Shown here piece after piece: positions 6,981 through 15,118 of a DNA stretch of 22,996 bases (position 1 is its first letter; every line of letters starts with the position of its first letter). The notes beneath the pieces were generated by a model. It did no database searches and was not told the origin of the DNA. It saw only the letters and a list, made by a program, of their open reading frames with translations. The stretch comes from JBDRKN01 sp043813955 (GTDB lineage Bacteria; Patescibacteriota; Patescibacteriia; Patescibacteriales; Patescibacteriaceae). The position numbers and the translations under genes were made by a program. Location of the stretch: positions 1 to 22,996 of the forward strand of contig JBDRKN010000015.1 in NCBI GenBank assembly GCA_043813955.1, in the 5' to 3' direction.

Positions 6981-8864
6981 ATGCCAAAAATTTTAGGAAT
7001 TGATTTAGGCACTACTAATTGTGCCGTGGCCGTTATGGAGGGAGGCCTGCCAAGAATTTTAGAAAATAAGGAGGGCAACCGCACTACTCCATCTATTGTA
7101 GCAATATCAAAGAATAATGAGCGCTTAGTGGGCCAGACAGCCAAGCGCCAAGCTGTTACTAATCCAGAAAATACTGTTTTTGCGGTTAAGAGATTAATAG
7201 GGCGCAAGTTTAATGACTCTGAAGTTCAGGAAGATATTAAGATTTCTACTTTTAAGATTGCGCAGGCAGGCGATGGAATTAAAATTAAAATGGGCGATAA
7301 GGAATATTCCCCTGAAGAGATTTCAGCAATGATATTATCTAAGCTCAAAACTGACGCTGAAGCCAAGCTTGGAGAAAAGATTATAGAGGCTATTATTACT
7401 GTGCCAGCCTATTTTAATGATTCGCAGCGCCAGGCCACCAAGGATGCCGGACGTATTGCAGGGCTTGATGTTAAGCGCATTATTAATGAGCCGACAGCCG
7501 CAGCTCTGGCTTATGGCTTTGACAAGAAAAAAGGCCAGAAGATTGCTGTCTATGACTTGGGCGGAGGCACTTTTGATATTTCTATCTTAGATATTTCAGA
7601 AGATACAGTAGAAGTTAAATCAACTAACGGAGATACGCATTTAGGAGGCGAAGACTTTGACCAGAGGATTATTAAGTGGATTATTAATGAATTTAAAAAA
7701 GATTCAGGCATTGATTTGTCTAATGATACATTAGCTTTGCAAAGGATTAAAGAGTCAGCTGAAAAGGCTAAGATTGAGTTATCCACAACTACTGAGACAG
7801 AAATTAACCAGCCGTTTATAACAACAGATTCTAGCGGACCAAAACACTTGGTTATGAAGATGAAGCGTTCTCAGCTAGAGGCATTGATCAGCGATTTGGT
7901 TGACAAGACAATTGAGCCATGTAAAAAAGCCATAGAAGGCGCTGGCATTAAGACTGATGACATACAGGAAGTAATCATGGTCGGAGGCATGACGCGCATG
8001 CCATTGGTTCAGCAAAAGGTTAAAGAATTTTTTAACAAAGAGCCTAACTTGAGCGTTAATCCTGACGAAGTAGTTGCTATGGGAGCTGCTGTGCAGGCTG
8101 GCGTTTTGCAGGGAGATGTTAAGGATATCTTGCTCTTAGATATTACGCCATTAACTCTTGGGATTGAAACTCTAGGAGGCGTAGCTACCCCCTTGATTGA
8201 AAAAAATACCACAATACCTGCTTCCAAGTCTCAGATTTTTTCTACAGCGGCTGACAGCCAGACAACAGTAGAAATTCATGTTGTACAGGGCGAAAGGCCA
8301 ATGGCTTCTAATAATAAAACACTTGGAAGATTTATTTTAGACGGCATTCCTCCGGCTCCTCGCGGCGTGCCTCAGATTGAGGTAAGCTTTGATATTGACG
8401 CGAATGGAATCTTAAATGTCAAAGCAACAGACAAGGCTTCTGGCAAAGAACAGCATATTACAATTACTGCATCATCTGGCTTGTCTGAAGATGAGATTAA
8501 GAAGATGAAGCAGGAAGCTGAACAGCATGCTGAAGAAGACAAGAAAAAGAAAGAGCAGGCTGATATTAAAAATCAGGCTGAATCTGTTATATTTCAGCTA
8601 GACAAGCTTGTCCTAGAGTCTGGAGATAAAATGCAGGAAGCTGACAAAAAAGAGCTGGAAGTTAAGCTAGAAGAATTAAAAAAACTTAAGGATACTGATC
8701 TGTATGATCAGATAAAAGTTAAGATGGATGAAGTTAACCAGGTAGCCCAGAAAATTGGAACAGCTATGTATCAGCAGGCTCAGCAGAGCGCTCCTGCTGA
8801 CCAGGCCCAGCCAGAAGAGAAGAAACAAGATCCGGTTGAAGGAGAATTTGAAGAGAAAAAATAA
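6981..8864 (+). CDS. dnaK: Molecular chaperone DnaK (Hsp70)
   Basis: ATP-driven chaperone that binds exposed hydrophobic peptides. The 627 residues are full length. The ATPase domain opens with GIDLGTTNCAVAVMEGG and carries AVYDLGGGTFDISILD and MVGGMTRMPLVQQKV. The interdomain linker and start of the substrate domain read DVKDILLLDITPLTLGIETL, followed by the beta-sandwich and a helical lid rich in Lys and Glu. The tail ends in EGEFEEKK, close to the usual EEVD-like bacterial end. It is the fourth gene after the CIRCE promoter, with only 16 nt after the small membrane-protein gene. Confidence 0.98.
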   Translation: MPKILGIDLGTTNCAVAVMEGGLPRILENKEGNRTTPSIVAISKNNERLVGQTAKRQAVTNPENTVFAVKRLIGRKFNDSEVQEDIKISTFKIAQAGDGIKIKMGDKEYSPEEISAMILSKLKTDAEAKLGEKIIEAIITVPAYFNDSQRQATKDAGRIAGLDVKRIINEPTAAALAYGFDKKKGQKIAVYDLGGGTFDISILDISEDTVEVKSTNGDTHLGGEDFDQRIIKWIINEFKKDSGIDLSNDTLALQRIKESAEKAKIELSTTTETEINQPFITTDSSGPKHLVMKMKRSQLEALISDLVDKTIEPCKKAIEGAGIKTDDIQEVIMVGGMTRMPLVQQKVKEFFNKEPNLSVNPDEVVAMGAAVQAGVLQGDVKDILLLDITPLTLGIETLGGVATPLIEKNTTIPASKSQIFSTAADSQTTVEIHVVQGERPMASNNKTLGRFILDGIPPAPRGVPQIEVSFDIDANGILNVKATDKASGKEQHITITASSGLSEDEIKKMKQEAEQHAEEDKKKKEQADIKNQAESVIFQLDKLVLESGDKMQEADKKELEVKLEELKKLKDTDLYDQIKVKMDEVNQVAQKIGTAMYQQAQQSAPADQAQPEEKKQDPVEGEFEEKK

Positions 8865-8878
8865 TTAATAAAAATAAT

Positions 8879-9163
8879 ATGGAAAACAACAAACAACAGC
8901 AAATTAAAATTGCTGACAACATTTCTGGAGCAGAGTATAGTAATTTTGTTAATATTGGCCATAATCAGGAGGAATTTCAGATTATGTATGCTAATGTAAT
9001 GCCTCCAGCAGGCAAAGTAGTTGGCAAGATTATTACTACCCCAGGACACTTTAAGCGCATTGTATCTGCTATGAATGACAATTTAAAGAAATATGAAAGT
9101 CAGTTTGGAGAAATCAAGGCAGCTGCTAATATTGATAACAAGGAAATTGGTTTTAAAGCGTAA
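8879..9163 (+). CDS. DUF3467 family protein
   Basis: A 94-residue cytoplasmic protein of the DUF3467 family, whose function is unknown. Recognisable family segments are the GAEYSNFVNIGHNQEEFQIM stretch in the first half, the MPPAGKVVGKIITTPGHFKR centre, and the MNDNLKKYESQFGEI helix at the end. There is no signal peptide or membrane segment. It starts 14 nt after dnaK with no promoter between them, so it is expected to be expressed with the heat-shock operon. The family call comes from motif recognition alone. Confidence 0.82.
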   Translation: MENNKQQQIKIADNISGAEYSNFVNIGHNQEEFQIMYANVMPPAGKVVGKIITTPGHFKRIVSAMNDNLKKYESQFGEIKAAANIDNKEIGFKA

Positions 9164-9208
9164 TTTAATAATTAATATATTGTTCATTACAACAAACGGA
9201 GGTTTCTC

Positions 9209-10657
9209 ATGAGCGGGATTATTGCTTTAAGTATTAATAAGGATGTTTACAGCAGCAGGAGCATAGAAATAGTTGACAGAAAATTTACTGATGATTTATT
9301 CTGGAATGTATCTTACCACCAGCATTTAATTAAAAAGTATGGAGGTATGGCAACTCTATCTGGCAAAGGTAATGGTGATATTCTTGTTAAAACACATGGC
9401 GGCGTATTTAGAGATACTTTTCAAGATGATTTAGACGGATACAGAGGACCTGTTGGTCTGGGGCATATTGGCGGTTTTCGAGAGCCGTATTTAATATCTA
9501 GATCACGTTTCTCGACTTTTGCTATTTGCTTTGCTGGTAATATAATTAACAGTAATGAGATTGTTGAAGATTTTTTAGACAAGGGCTATGGATTAGAAAG
9601 AAATGATGATGTTGTTTTAATTAGCCAGTTGCTTACTCAAGCTGGCTGGGATGATAATAAATCAAAATCAGAAAATTTCATAGCAGCCTTTAGCAACGTG
9701 GCCGAACAGATACACGGCGCCTTTGCTTTAGCAGTTTTAGTTGGAAAATCAATTTATGTTGCCAGGGGTCCTGATGGACATGAAGGTTTAACAATAGGCA
9801 AAAAGAAAGGGGCTGTAGCGGTTGCATCTGAATCATGCTGTTTCTATAATCAAGGGTTTGAGACAGTTCGCGATCTAGAGCCAGGAGAAGTTGTTCTATT
9901 AAAGAATGGCATTGCGGAAACAAAGGGCTATATTAAAACAAAGAAAACTATAACAAGCCAATCATGCGCCTTTTGCCCGGTCTACACAAGCGATCCGGCA
10001 ACTGTAAATAATGGATTATCAGCAAAAGAAGTACGAATAAGGCTTGGATCTTGTTTAGCTAAAAAAGATATTGAAGATGGTTTTATTCCTTATGTGATTA
10101 TACCTGTGCCTGATTCAGGGCGATTTCATGCTATTGGCTATTTGCATGAGTTTATTAGACAGATGAATAATGGGAATATTGCAAGAATCCCCCTTTATGA
10201 TGAATCATTAATTAAGTATTCATACGCTGGCAGGAGTTATACGCCAGATGATGAAGATTTGAGAAAATTGGAAGCCATTAAAAAGCTTATTCCTATTATT
10301 GAAAAAAAGTATAGAGAGAAGAATGTTGTGGTTGTTGATGATTCGATTGTAAGGGGAACACAAACTAGAAGTAATTTAGTTCCAAAGCTGGAAATTGTTG
10401 GTTTTAGTAAGATTCATATGAGGATTTCCTGGCCAAAATTAGTATCATCATGTCCTTGGGGCAAGTCTAATAAGGAAAAAAGAGGGCAGGCTGCTGTTAA
10501 CAGCGAAACAGGGGAAACAAGAACAGAAGAAGAAATCGCCGAACTCTTGGGTGTTGAGAGCTGTAAATTCAATCTTATATCAGATGTCTCTAATGCGCTT
10601 GAGATTCCAGAAGAAAATCTCTGTTTTGACTGCGCAAGACGCGCAATAGCTTCATAA
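9209..10657 (+). CDS. PurF-like amidophosphoribosyltransferase with degenerate glutaminase site
   Basis: Homologue of glutamine PRPP amidotransferase, the first enzyme of purine synthesis, which uses an N-terminal Cys nucleophile to take ammonia from glutamine. The 482 residues cover both domains. The phosphoribosyltransferase half looks intact: PDSGRFHAIGY, KYSYAGRSYTP and the PRPP loop VVVVDDSIVRGTQT (373-386). Cys253/256, Cys415 and Cys472/475 sit where Fe-S ligands occur in Bacillus-type enzymes. The glutaminase half reads MSGIIAL instead of MCGIVGI; the GH-RYST segment is GHIGGF and the NGN motif is AGN, so nucleophile, Arg and oxyanion Asn all appear lost. A strong Shine-Dalgarno (ACGGAGGT, 9196-9203) fixes the start. 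No other purine genes are in the window, so the true substrate is uncertain. Confidence 0.85.
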   Translation: MSGIIALSINKDVYSSRSIEIVDRKFTDDLFWNVSYHQHLIKKYGGMATLSGKGNGDILVKTHGGVFRDTFQDDLDGYRGPVGLGHIGGFREPYLISRSRFSTFAICFAGNIINSNEIVEDFLDKGYGLERNDDVVLISQLLTQAGWDDNKSKSENFIAAFSNVAEQIHGAFALAVLVGKSIYVARGPDGHEGLTIGKKKGAVAVASESCCFYNQGFETVRDLEPGEVVLLKNGIAETKGYIKTKKTITSQSCAFCPVYTSDPATVNNGLSAKEVRIRLGSCLAKKDIEDGFIPYVIIPVPDSGRFHAIGYLHEFIRQMNNGNIARIPLYDESLIKYSYAGRSYTPDDEDLRKLEAIKKLIPIIEKKYREKNVVVVDDSIVRGTQTRSNLVPKLEIVGFSKIHMRISWPKLVSSCPWGKSNKEKRGQAAVNSETGETRTEEEIAELLGVESCKFNLISDVSNALEIPEENLCFDCARRAIAS

Positions 10658-10663
10658 GATTTT

Positions 10664-10689
10664 GGAGCCTTGATTTATATCAAGGCTCC
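10664..10689 (+). terminator. Strong hairpin after the purF-like gene
   Basis: A perfect 11-bp inverted repeat (GGAGCCTTGAT / ATCAAGGCTCC, 10664-10674 and 10679-10689) with a 4-nt loop sits 6 nt after the stop codon. It is followed by CTATTTATC rather than a proper T run, so it may be a weak terminator, an mRNA-stabilising stem or a processing site that lowers dnaJ expression relative to the upstream genes. Confidence 0.6.
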
Positions 10690-10716
10690 CTATTTATCAA
10701 TTACAAATTTATATAT

Positions 10717-11784
10717 ATGTCCAAAGATTATTATAATGTTTTAGATGTGGATAAGTCTGCGAGCCAGGATGAAATAAAAAAAGCTTTTCATAAAAAAGCC
10801 CATCAATATCATCCTGACAAAGCAAACGGAAATGAAGAAAAATTCAAGGAGGTTAACCAAGCCTACCAGGTTTTGAGCAACAAGGAAAAGAGAGCCCAAT
10901 ATGACCAGTTTGGCTCTACTTTTAGCCAGGCCGGAGGCTTTAATGGTTTTCAAGGCGGTTTTAATGTTAATATGGACGACCTTGGCGATATTTTTTCAGG
11001 TTTTGGCAATATTGGCGATATCTTTGGCTTTAATTCCCGTGAAAGACGCTCAAGATCAAGTCGCGGAAGCGATATTGAGGCATTGCTTAATTTAGAATTT
11101 GAGGAAGCTGTTTTTGGCGTAGAAAAAACTATTAAGCTTAATAAAACAGTCAAGTGCAGCAAATGCAATGGCAGCGGAGCTGAACCAGGCAGCAAGATTG
11201 AAACTTGTCCTGTGTGCAAAGGCAGCGGCCGTGTTATGAAGATTCAGCGCACTATTCTTGGAGCTATGCAGATGCAGAGCGTTTGTTCTGCTTGCAATGG
11301 CGAAGGAAAAACAATCAGCAAGCCTTGTTCTAAATGTTCTGGCCAGGGCATAGTTAAAGAAATTACAGAATTGAATGTTAAAATTCCAGCAGGAATTGAT
11401 AATCAAGAAACTATCAGGCTGTCAGGACAGGGCGAAGCTAGCAAGGACAGCAGTTCTGGAGATTTATACTTAAAGATACTTGTTAATCTTGACAAGCATT
11501 TTAAGCGTGATAATTATAATATTTTAACTGAAAAAGAAATTAGTTTCACACAGGCATCTTTGGGCGGCAAGATTGAGGTCAAGACTATTGACGGTTTTGT
11601 TGATTTAAAAATTCCAGCAGGAACGCAGAATAATAAGGTATTTATATTGCGCAATAAAGGAGTGCAGAAATTGCAGAGCAGGGGCAGAGGCGACCATTTA
11701 GTCACAGTAAAAGTTAAAATTCCTGCAAGCTTGGATAGAAAACAGAAAAAAATATTAGAAGAATTAAAGGAGAGCGGATTGTAA
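10717..11784 (+). CDS. dnaJ: Chaperone DnaJ (Hsp40)
   Basis: Co-chaperone that delivers clients to DnaK and stimulates its ATPase. The 355 residues contain all type I domains: a J domain with H32-P33-D34, a Gly/Phe-rich linker (about 70-108), four zinc-binding CxxCxGxG repeats (CSKCNGSG, CPVCKGSG, CSACNGEG, CSKCSGQG), and the two C-terminal client-binding beta domains. The ATG at 10717 gives the standard N-terminus (MSKDYYNVLDV). It is separated from dnaK by two unusual genes and a hairpin. I see no CIRCE or clear promoter of its own, so it probably depends on read-through from upstream. Confidence 0.97.
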   Translation: MSKDYYNVLDVDKSASQDEIKKAFHKKAHQYHPDKANGNEEKFKEVNQAYQVLSNKEKRAQYDQFGSTFSQAGGFNGFQGGFNVNMDDLGDIFSGFGNIGDIFGFNSRERRSRSSRGSDIEALLNLEFEEAVFGVEKTIKLNKTVKCSKCNGSGAEPGSKIETCPVCKGSGRVMKIQRTILGAMQMQSVCSACNGEGKTISKPCSKCSGQGIVKEITELNVKIPAGIDNQETIRLSGQGEASKDSSSGDLYLKILVNLDKHFKRDNYNILTEKEISFTQASLGGKIEVKTIDGFVDLKIPAGTQNNKVFILRNKGVQKLQSRGRGDHLVTVKVKIPASLDRKQKKILEELKESGL

Positions 11785-11788
11785 GATT

Positions 11789-13051
11789 ATGAATAAAACA
11801 TATCATATAATTACCATAGGATGCCAGATGAACAAGTCTGACAGCGAAAGGATTGCTAAATATTTAGAGGACTATGGTTTTGTTTTAGAGCAAGATAAAT
11901 TTAAAGCTGATTTAATTGTTTTAACTACATGCGGCGTTAGGCAGAGCGCTGAAGACCGCATATATGGCCTTGTGCCGCGCATTAAGAATTATAATCCTCA
12001 AGCTAAGATTATTTTAACAGGGTGCTTGGTTGATCGCAAAGATGTTAGAAGACGCTTAAAAGACAAAGTAGATATTTGGCTGCCAATTATTAAATTATCT
12101 GGTTTAGCTGACATAGGTTTGCCAAAATCACATTATAATTCTCTCCAGAGTTATTTAAGCCTGTCTCCAAAATATGAATCAAGCTTTAAGGCTTTTGTGC
12201 CAATTGGCAATGGGTGCAATAATTTTTGCACTTACTGCGTTGTTCCTTATGCCCGAGGCCGGGAAATATATAGGGATTATGATGAGATTATATCTGAAAT
12301 TAAGGATTTGGTTATACGAGGCTATAGGGAGATTACTTTAATTGCGCAAAATGTTAACAGCTATGAGTCTAATGGATATGATTTTAGCGATTTGCTCAAA
12401 ATGGCTGATCAAATTAATGGAGATTTTTGGATTAGTTTTGCAACCAGCCATCCAAAGGATATGAGCGACAAGCTGATCCAGACAATCAAGAACAGCAGAA
12501 AAATTTGTCATCATGTTCATTTGCCAGCGCAGGCAGGTGATAATGATGTTTTGCAAGCCATGAACCGCAAATATACTATTGAACATTATCTTGAATTGAT
12601 TAAAAAAATAAGAAAGGCCTTGCCTGATGTTAATTTAACCACAGATATTATAGTCGGATTTCCTGGCGAAACTGAGAAACAGTTTAATCAGACTAAGAAG
12701 TTATTTAAAAAAGCTAAATATGATATGGCATATATTGCTCAATATAGCCCTCGCTATGGCACTCCTGCATATAAATTAGAGGATAATGTTATGGCTAAAG
12801 AGAAAAAAAGGCGCGAACAAGAATTAATAAAATTATTGAGCACAGCTTTGAGGAATAACAAAAAGTATAAAGGACTGGCTGTTAAAGTTTTGGTTGATGG
12901 TCAAAAGCATGATTATTACATAGGCCATACCAGTACTCACAAGACTGTTAAATTTATAGGCAAGCCTGGCTTAATTGGAAAATTTGTTAATGTTAAAATA
13001 AATAATATTGAAGATTTTGGATTATCTGGTAAATTAATTAATTATGTCTAA
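11789..13051 (+). CDS. miaB: tRNA methylthiotransferase MiaB
   Basis: Radical-SAM enzyme that adds the 2-methylthio group to N6-isopentenyladenosine at tRNA position 37. The 420 residues show the three domains of the family: the UPF0004 N-terminal domain with three cluster cysteines (C12 in TIGCQMNKSDSE, C48, C79), a radical-SAM core with C143-x3-C147-x2-C150 (GNGCNNFCTYCVVPYARGRE), and a C-terminal TRAM domain. The QMNKSDSE and VPYARGRE motifs favour MiaB over the related MtaB and RimO. It begins 4 nt after dnaJ. It overlaps miaA, which supplies its isopentenylated substrate, by 8 nt, an unusually direct pairing of the two steps. Confidence 0.95.
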   Translation: MNKTYHIITIGCQMNKSDSERIAKYLEDYGFVLEQDKFKADLIVLTTCGVRQSAEDRIYGLVPRIKNYNPQAKIILTGCLVDRKDVRRRLKDKVDIWLPIIKLSGLADIGLPKSHYNSLQSYLSLSPKYESSFKAFVPIGNGCNNFCTYCVVPYARGREIYRDYDEIISEIKDLVIRGYREITLIAQNVNSYESNGYDFSDLLKMADQINGDFWISFATSHPKDMSDKLIQTIKNSRKICHHVHLPAQAGDNDVLQAMNRKYTIEHYLELIKKIRKALPDVNLTTDIIVGFPGETEKQFNQTKKLFKKAKYDMAYIAQYSPRYGTPAYKLEDNVMAKEKKRREQELIKLLSTALRNNKKYKGLAVKVLVDGQKHDYYIGHTSTHKTVKFIGKPGLIGKFVNVKINNIEDFGLSGKLINYV

Positions 13052-13994
13052 AGTTATCGCAATTTTAGGGCCTACTGCCAGCGGCAAGACTAATATTGGA
13101 GTTAAGCTAGCTTATGAATTAAACGGTGAGATTGTTTCAGCTGATTCCCGCCAGGTCTATCGCGGCATGGATATTGGCACAGGTAAAGATTTGACTGAAT
13201 ATGAAATTAATGGCAAAAAAATTCCATACCATTTGATTGATGTGGCTGATCCTAATGAAGTATTTGATTTGGCTAGATTTCAAAAGCAAGCTTTTGCTGC
13301 TATTGATGATATTTTATCCAGAAACAAGCTCCCTATTATAGTTGGAGGTACTGGCTTGTATTTGCAAGCCCTTGTGGATAACTATAAATTATCAGAAATA
13401 GATCCTGATCAGAAATTAAGGGAAAAATTAGAAAAATATAGTGAAAAAGAATTATTAAAACAAATAGAAAAATTAAATCCTGAAATTCTTTTAAATATTT
13501 CTAAGAGTGATAAAAAAAATAAGCGAAGGCTGATTCGCTATGTTGAGATTATTAAACAAGGGGAGAGGTTTGACAAAAAAGGCGGATCTAAATATGATTG
13601 GTTATTAGTTGGCATTGAATGGCCAATAGATATTTTGCGGAAAAGGATTTATAATCGCTTGATAGATCGTTTTGAAAATCATGACATGGTTGATGAAGTA
13701 AAAAGATTGCATGAGCAGGGCGTTAACTGGCAACGCTTAGAGAATTTTGGTTTGGAATATAAATATATTGCTCAATATTTACAAAATAAAATAAAATATG
13801 ATGAAATGGTTGAGAAGCTTAATTTTGCTAGCGGCCAGTTTGCCAAACGGCAAATGAGCTGGTACCGCAGGTGGGAAAAGCAGGGAGCCAAGATATTTTG
13901 GAGCAAGGATTATGCGGTAATAAAAAAAATGATTAAAGAATGGCAGGAAGGAGAAGCTCAAGCTGATAAAGATATTGAAAAGGCAATGTTTTAG
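13044..13994 (+). CDS. miaA: tRNA dimethylallyltransferase MiaA
   Basis: Transfers an isopentenyl group from DMAPP to N6 of A37 in tRNAs reading codons that start with U, making the substrate of MiaB. The 316-residue protein has the P-loop GPTASGKT (residues 9-16), the catalytic DSR motif (D34-S35-R36 in SADSRQVYRGMDIGTGK), the IIVGGTGLYLQALV segment and the C-terminal tRNA-contacting GQFAKRQMSWYRR. Its ATG lies inside the end of miaB (ATGTCTAA overlap), which suggests translational coupling. It is the last gene of the plus-strand run. Confidence 0.96.
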   Translation: MSKVIAILGPTASGKTNIGVKLAYELNGEIVSADSRQVYRGMDIGTGKDLTEYEINGKKIPYHLIDVADPNEVFDLARFQKQAFAAIDDILSRNKLPIIVGGTGLYLQALVDNYKLSEIDPDQKLREKLEKYSEKELLKQIEKLNPEILLNISKSDKKNKRRLIRYVEIIKQGERFDKKGGSKYDWLLVGIEWPIDILRKRIYNRLIDRFENHDMVDEVKRLHEQGVNWQRLENFGLEYKYIAQYLQNKIKYDEMVEKLNFASGQFAKRQMSWYRRWEKQGAKIFWSKDYAVIKKMIKEWQEGEAQADKDIEKAMF

Positions 13995-14088
13995 GCCCCT
14001 TTAATAAGGCCAGTGAAGCTATTAAAGCTCTTAAAAAGAGTTAAAATATGCAGTTATTGGGATTTATTTTTTAAAATTAATGCTATAA

Positions 14089-15072
14089 CTATTCCACAGT
14101 ATTAATCTTTTGTCCTGCCTGAAAGCTAAGCATATTTTCTATTGTTGTTTCTGTTATTCTTTCCACTGCTTCGCAGGTATTAAAGGCAATATGCGGAGTA
14201 AATAATACGTTTTTCATTGATAATAGTTTTTTATTCTTATTAAGAATTTCTTTTTGTTTAACAGTAGGTTTTTGATTTTTAATAATTAAGTTTTCTTCCT
14301 CTAATACGTCCAATCCGGCAGCTATAATAGTTTTGTTTTCCAAGGCTTTAATCAAAGCATCAGTTTCAACCAAGCCGCCTCGGGCTGTATTAATAAATAT
14401 AGCTCCTCTTTTAATAAACTTCATGTTTTTTTTATTCAACATATGGTGTGTTAATTTATTATACGGGGCATGAAGACTGATTATATCTGATTTTTTTAAT
14501 AATGTTTTAATATCTGTGTATTTAAAATCTAAAATCTCTGATAAGAGCTTATCTTTTTTAATATCATAGGCCAGGATTTCCATGCCAAAGCCATGGGCAA
14601 TCTTAATTACATTCTTGCCAATCTTGCCTGCGCCAATCACGCCTATGGTTTTTTCATGCAGATCACAGCCTTTTAATGCTTTTTGATCAAATTTTTTATT
14701 CATTGCCATAAGACAAGCATCAGGAATTTTTCTAGCCAAAGATAATAGCAAGGCAAAAGCGTGCTCAGCAACAGTATTTTCACCATAGGCTGGCACATTG
14801 CAGACAGTAATTTTCTTTTTTTTGCAAACTTTGAGATCAACATGATCAAATCCTGTTGATCTTGTAGCAATTAATTTAAGCTTTGGAAATTTTTTAATAA
14901 TCTCTGAATTTACTTTTGAGGTAACAAAAACAGATATTACATCAAAATCTTTTATTTTGCTTAAATCAGCTTCATCAACGCTTTCTTTAAAATATACAAC
15001 TTTATGTTGAGGCATAAGATGATTAAACAGTTTTTTTTCATGCGGCTGTAAATCAAAAATAGCAATTTTCAT
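14089..15072 (-). CDS. D-2-hydroxyacid dehydrogenase, D-lactate dehydrogenase-like
   Basis: NAD-dependent oxidoreductase of the D-2-hydroxyacid dehydrogenase family; reduction of pyruvate to D-lactate to recycle NADH in fermentation is the likeliest role. The 327 residues carry a Rossmann motif GAGKIG (147-152), an Asp at the end of the second strand (AYD, D170) that favours NAD over NADP, and the catalytic triad: R231 (TARGGLV), a glutamate in the LDVLEEE segment (about 258-260), and H294 (TPHIAFNT). The TPHIAFNT motif and the TRSTGFDHVDL segment are closer to D-lactate dehydrogenases than to phosphoglycerate dehydrogenase. Substrate choice is not proven by sequence. It has its own extended -10 promoter upstream. 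Confidence 0.88.
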   Translation of the reverse strand: MKIAIFDLQPHEKKLFNHLMPQHKVVYFKESVDEADLSKIKDFDVISVFVTSKVNSEIIKKFPKLKLIATRSTGFDHVDLKVCKKKKITVCNVPAYGENTVAEHAFALLLSLARKIPDACLMAMNKKFDQKALKGCDLHEKTIGVIGAGKIGKNVIKIAHGFGMEILAYDIKKDKLLSEILDFKYTDIKTLLKKSDIISLHAPYNKLTHHMLNKKNMKFIKRGAIFINTARGGLVETDALIKALENKTIIAAGLDVLEEENLIIKNQKPTVKQKEILNKNKKLLSMKNVLFTPHIAFNTCEAVERITETTIENMLSFQAGQKINTVE

Positions 15073-15078
15073 AAATTG

Positions 15079-15107
15079 TTAATAACTTAGTTATTAATAG
15101 TATTATA
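15079..15107 (-). promoter_or_regulatory. Extended -10 promoter and palindrome before the D-LDH-like gene
   Basis: On the minus strand, TGG-TATAAT (the TATAAT maps to 15102-15107) forms an extended -10 element with no good -35. An 8-bp perfect inverted repeat (TTAATAAC-TTA-GTTATTAA, 15079-15097) lies just downstream, over the predicted start site near 15095 and 7 nt before the start codon. It could be an operator or a small leader stem. All of it is very A+T-rich, which raises the chance of coincidence. Confidence 0.45.
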
Positions 15108-15118
15108 CCATATTTAAA

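Noticed and set aside
9209..10657. PurF-like gene considered as a recent foreign insertion
   Set aside because: Base composition is only mildly different, and no insertion-sequence ends, repeats or target duplications flank it.
13995..14088. Possible terminator in the convergent gap after miaA
   Set aside because: Only weak, bulged or short stems (for example CTCTT-AAA-AAGAG near 14030) without T runs are visible, so no terminator is called.
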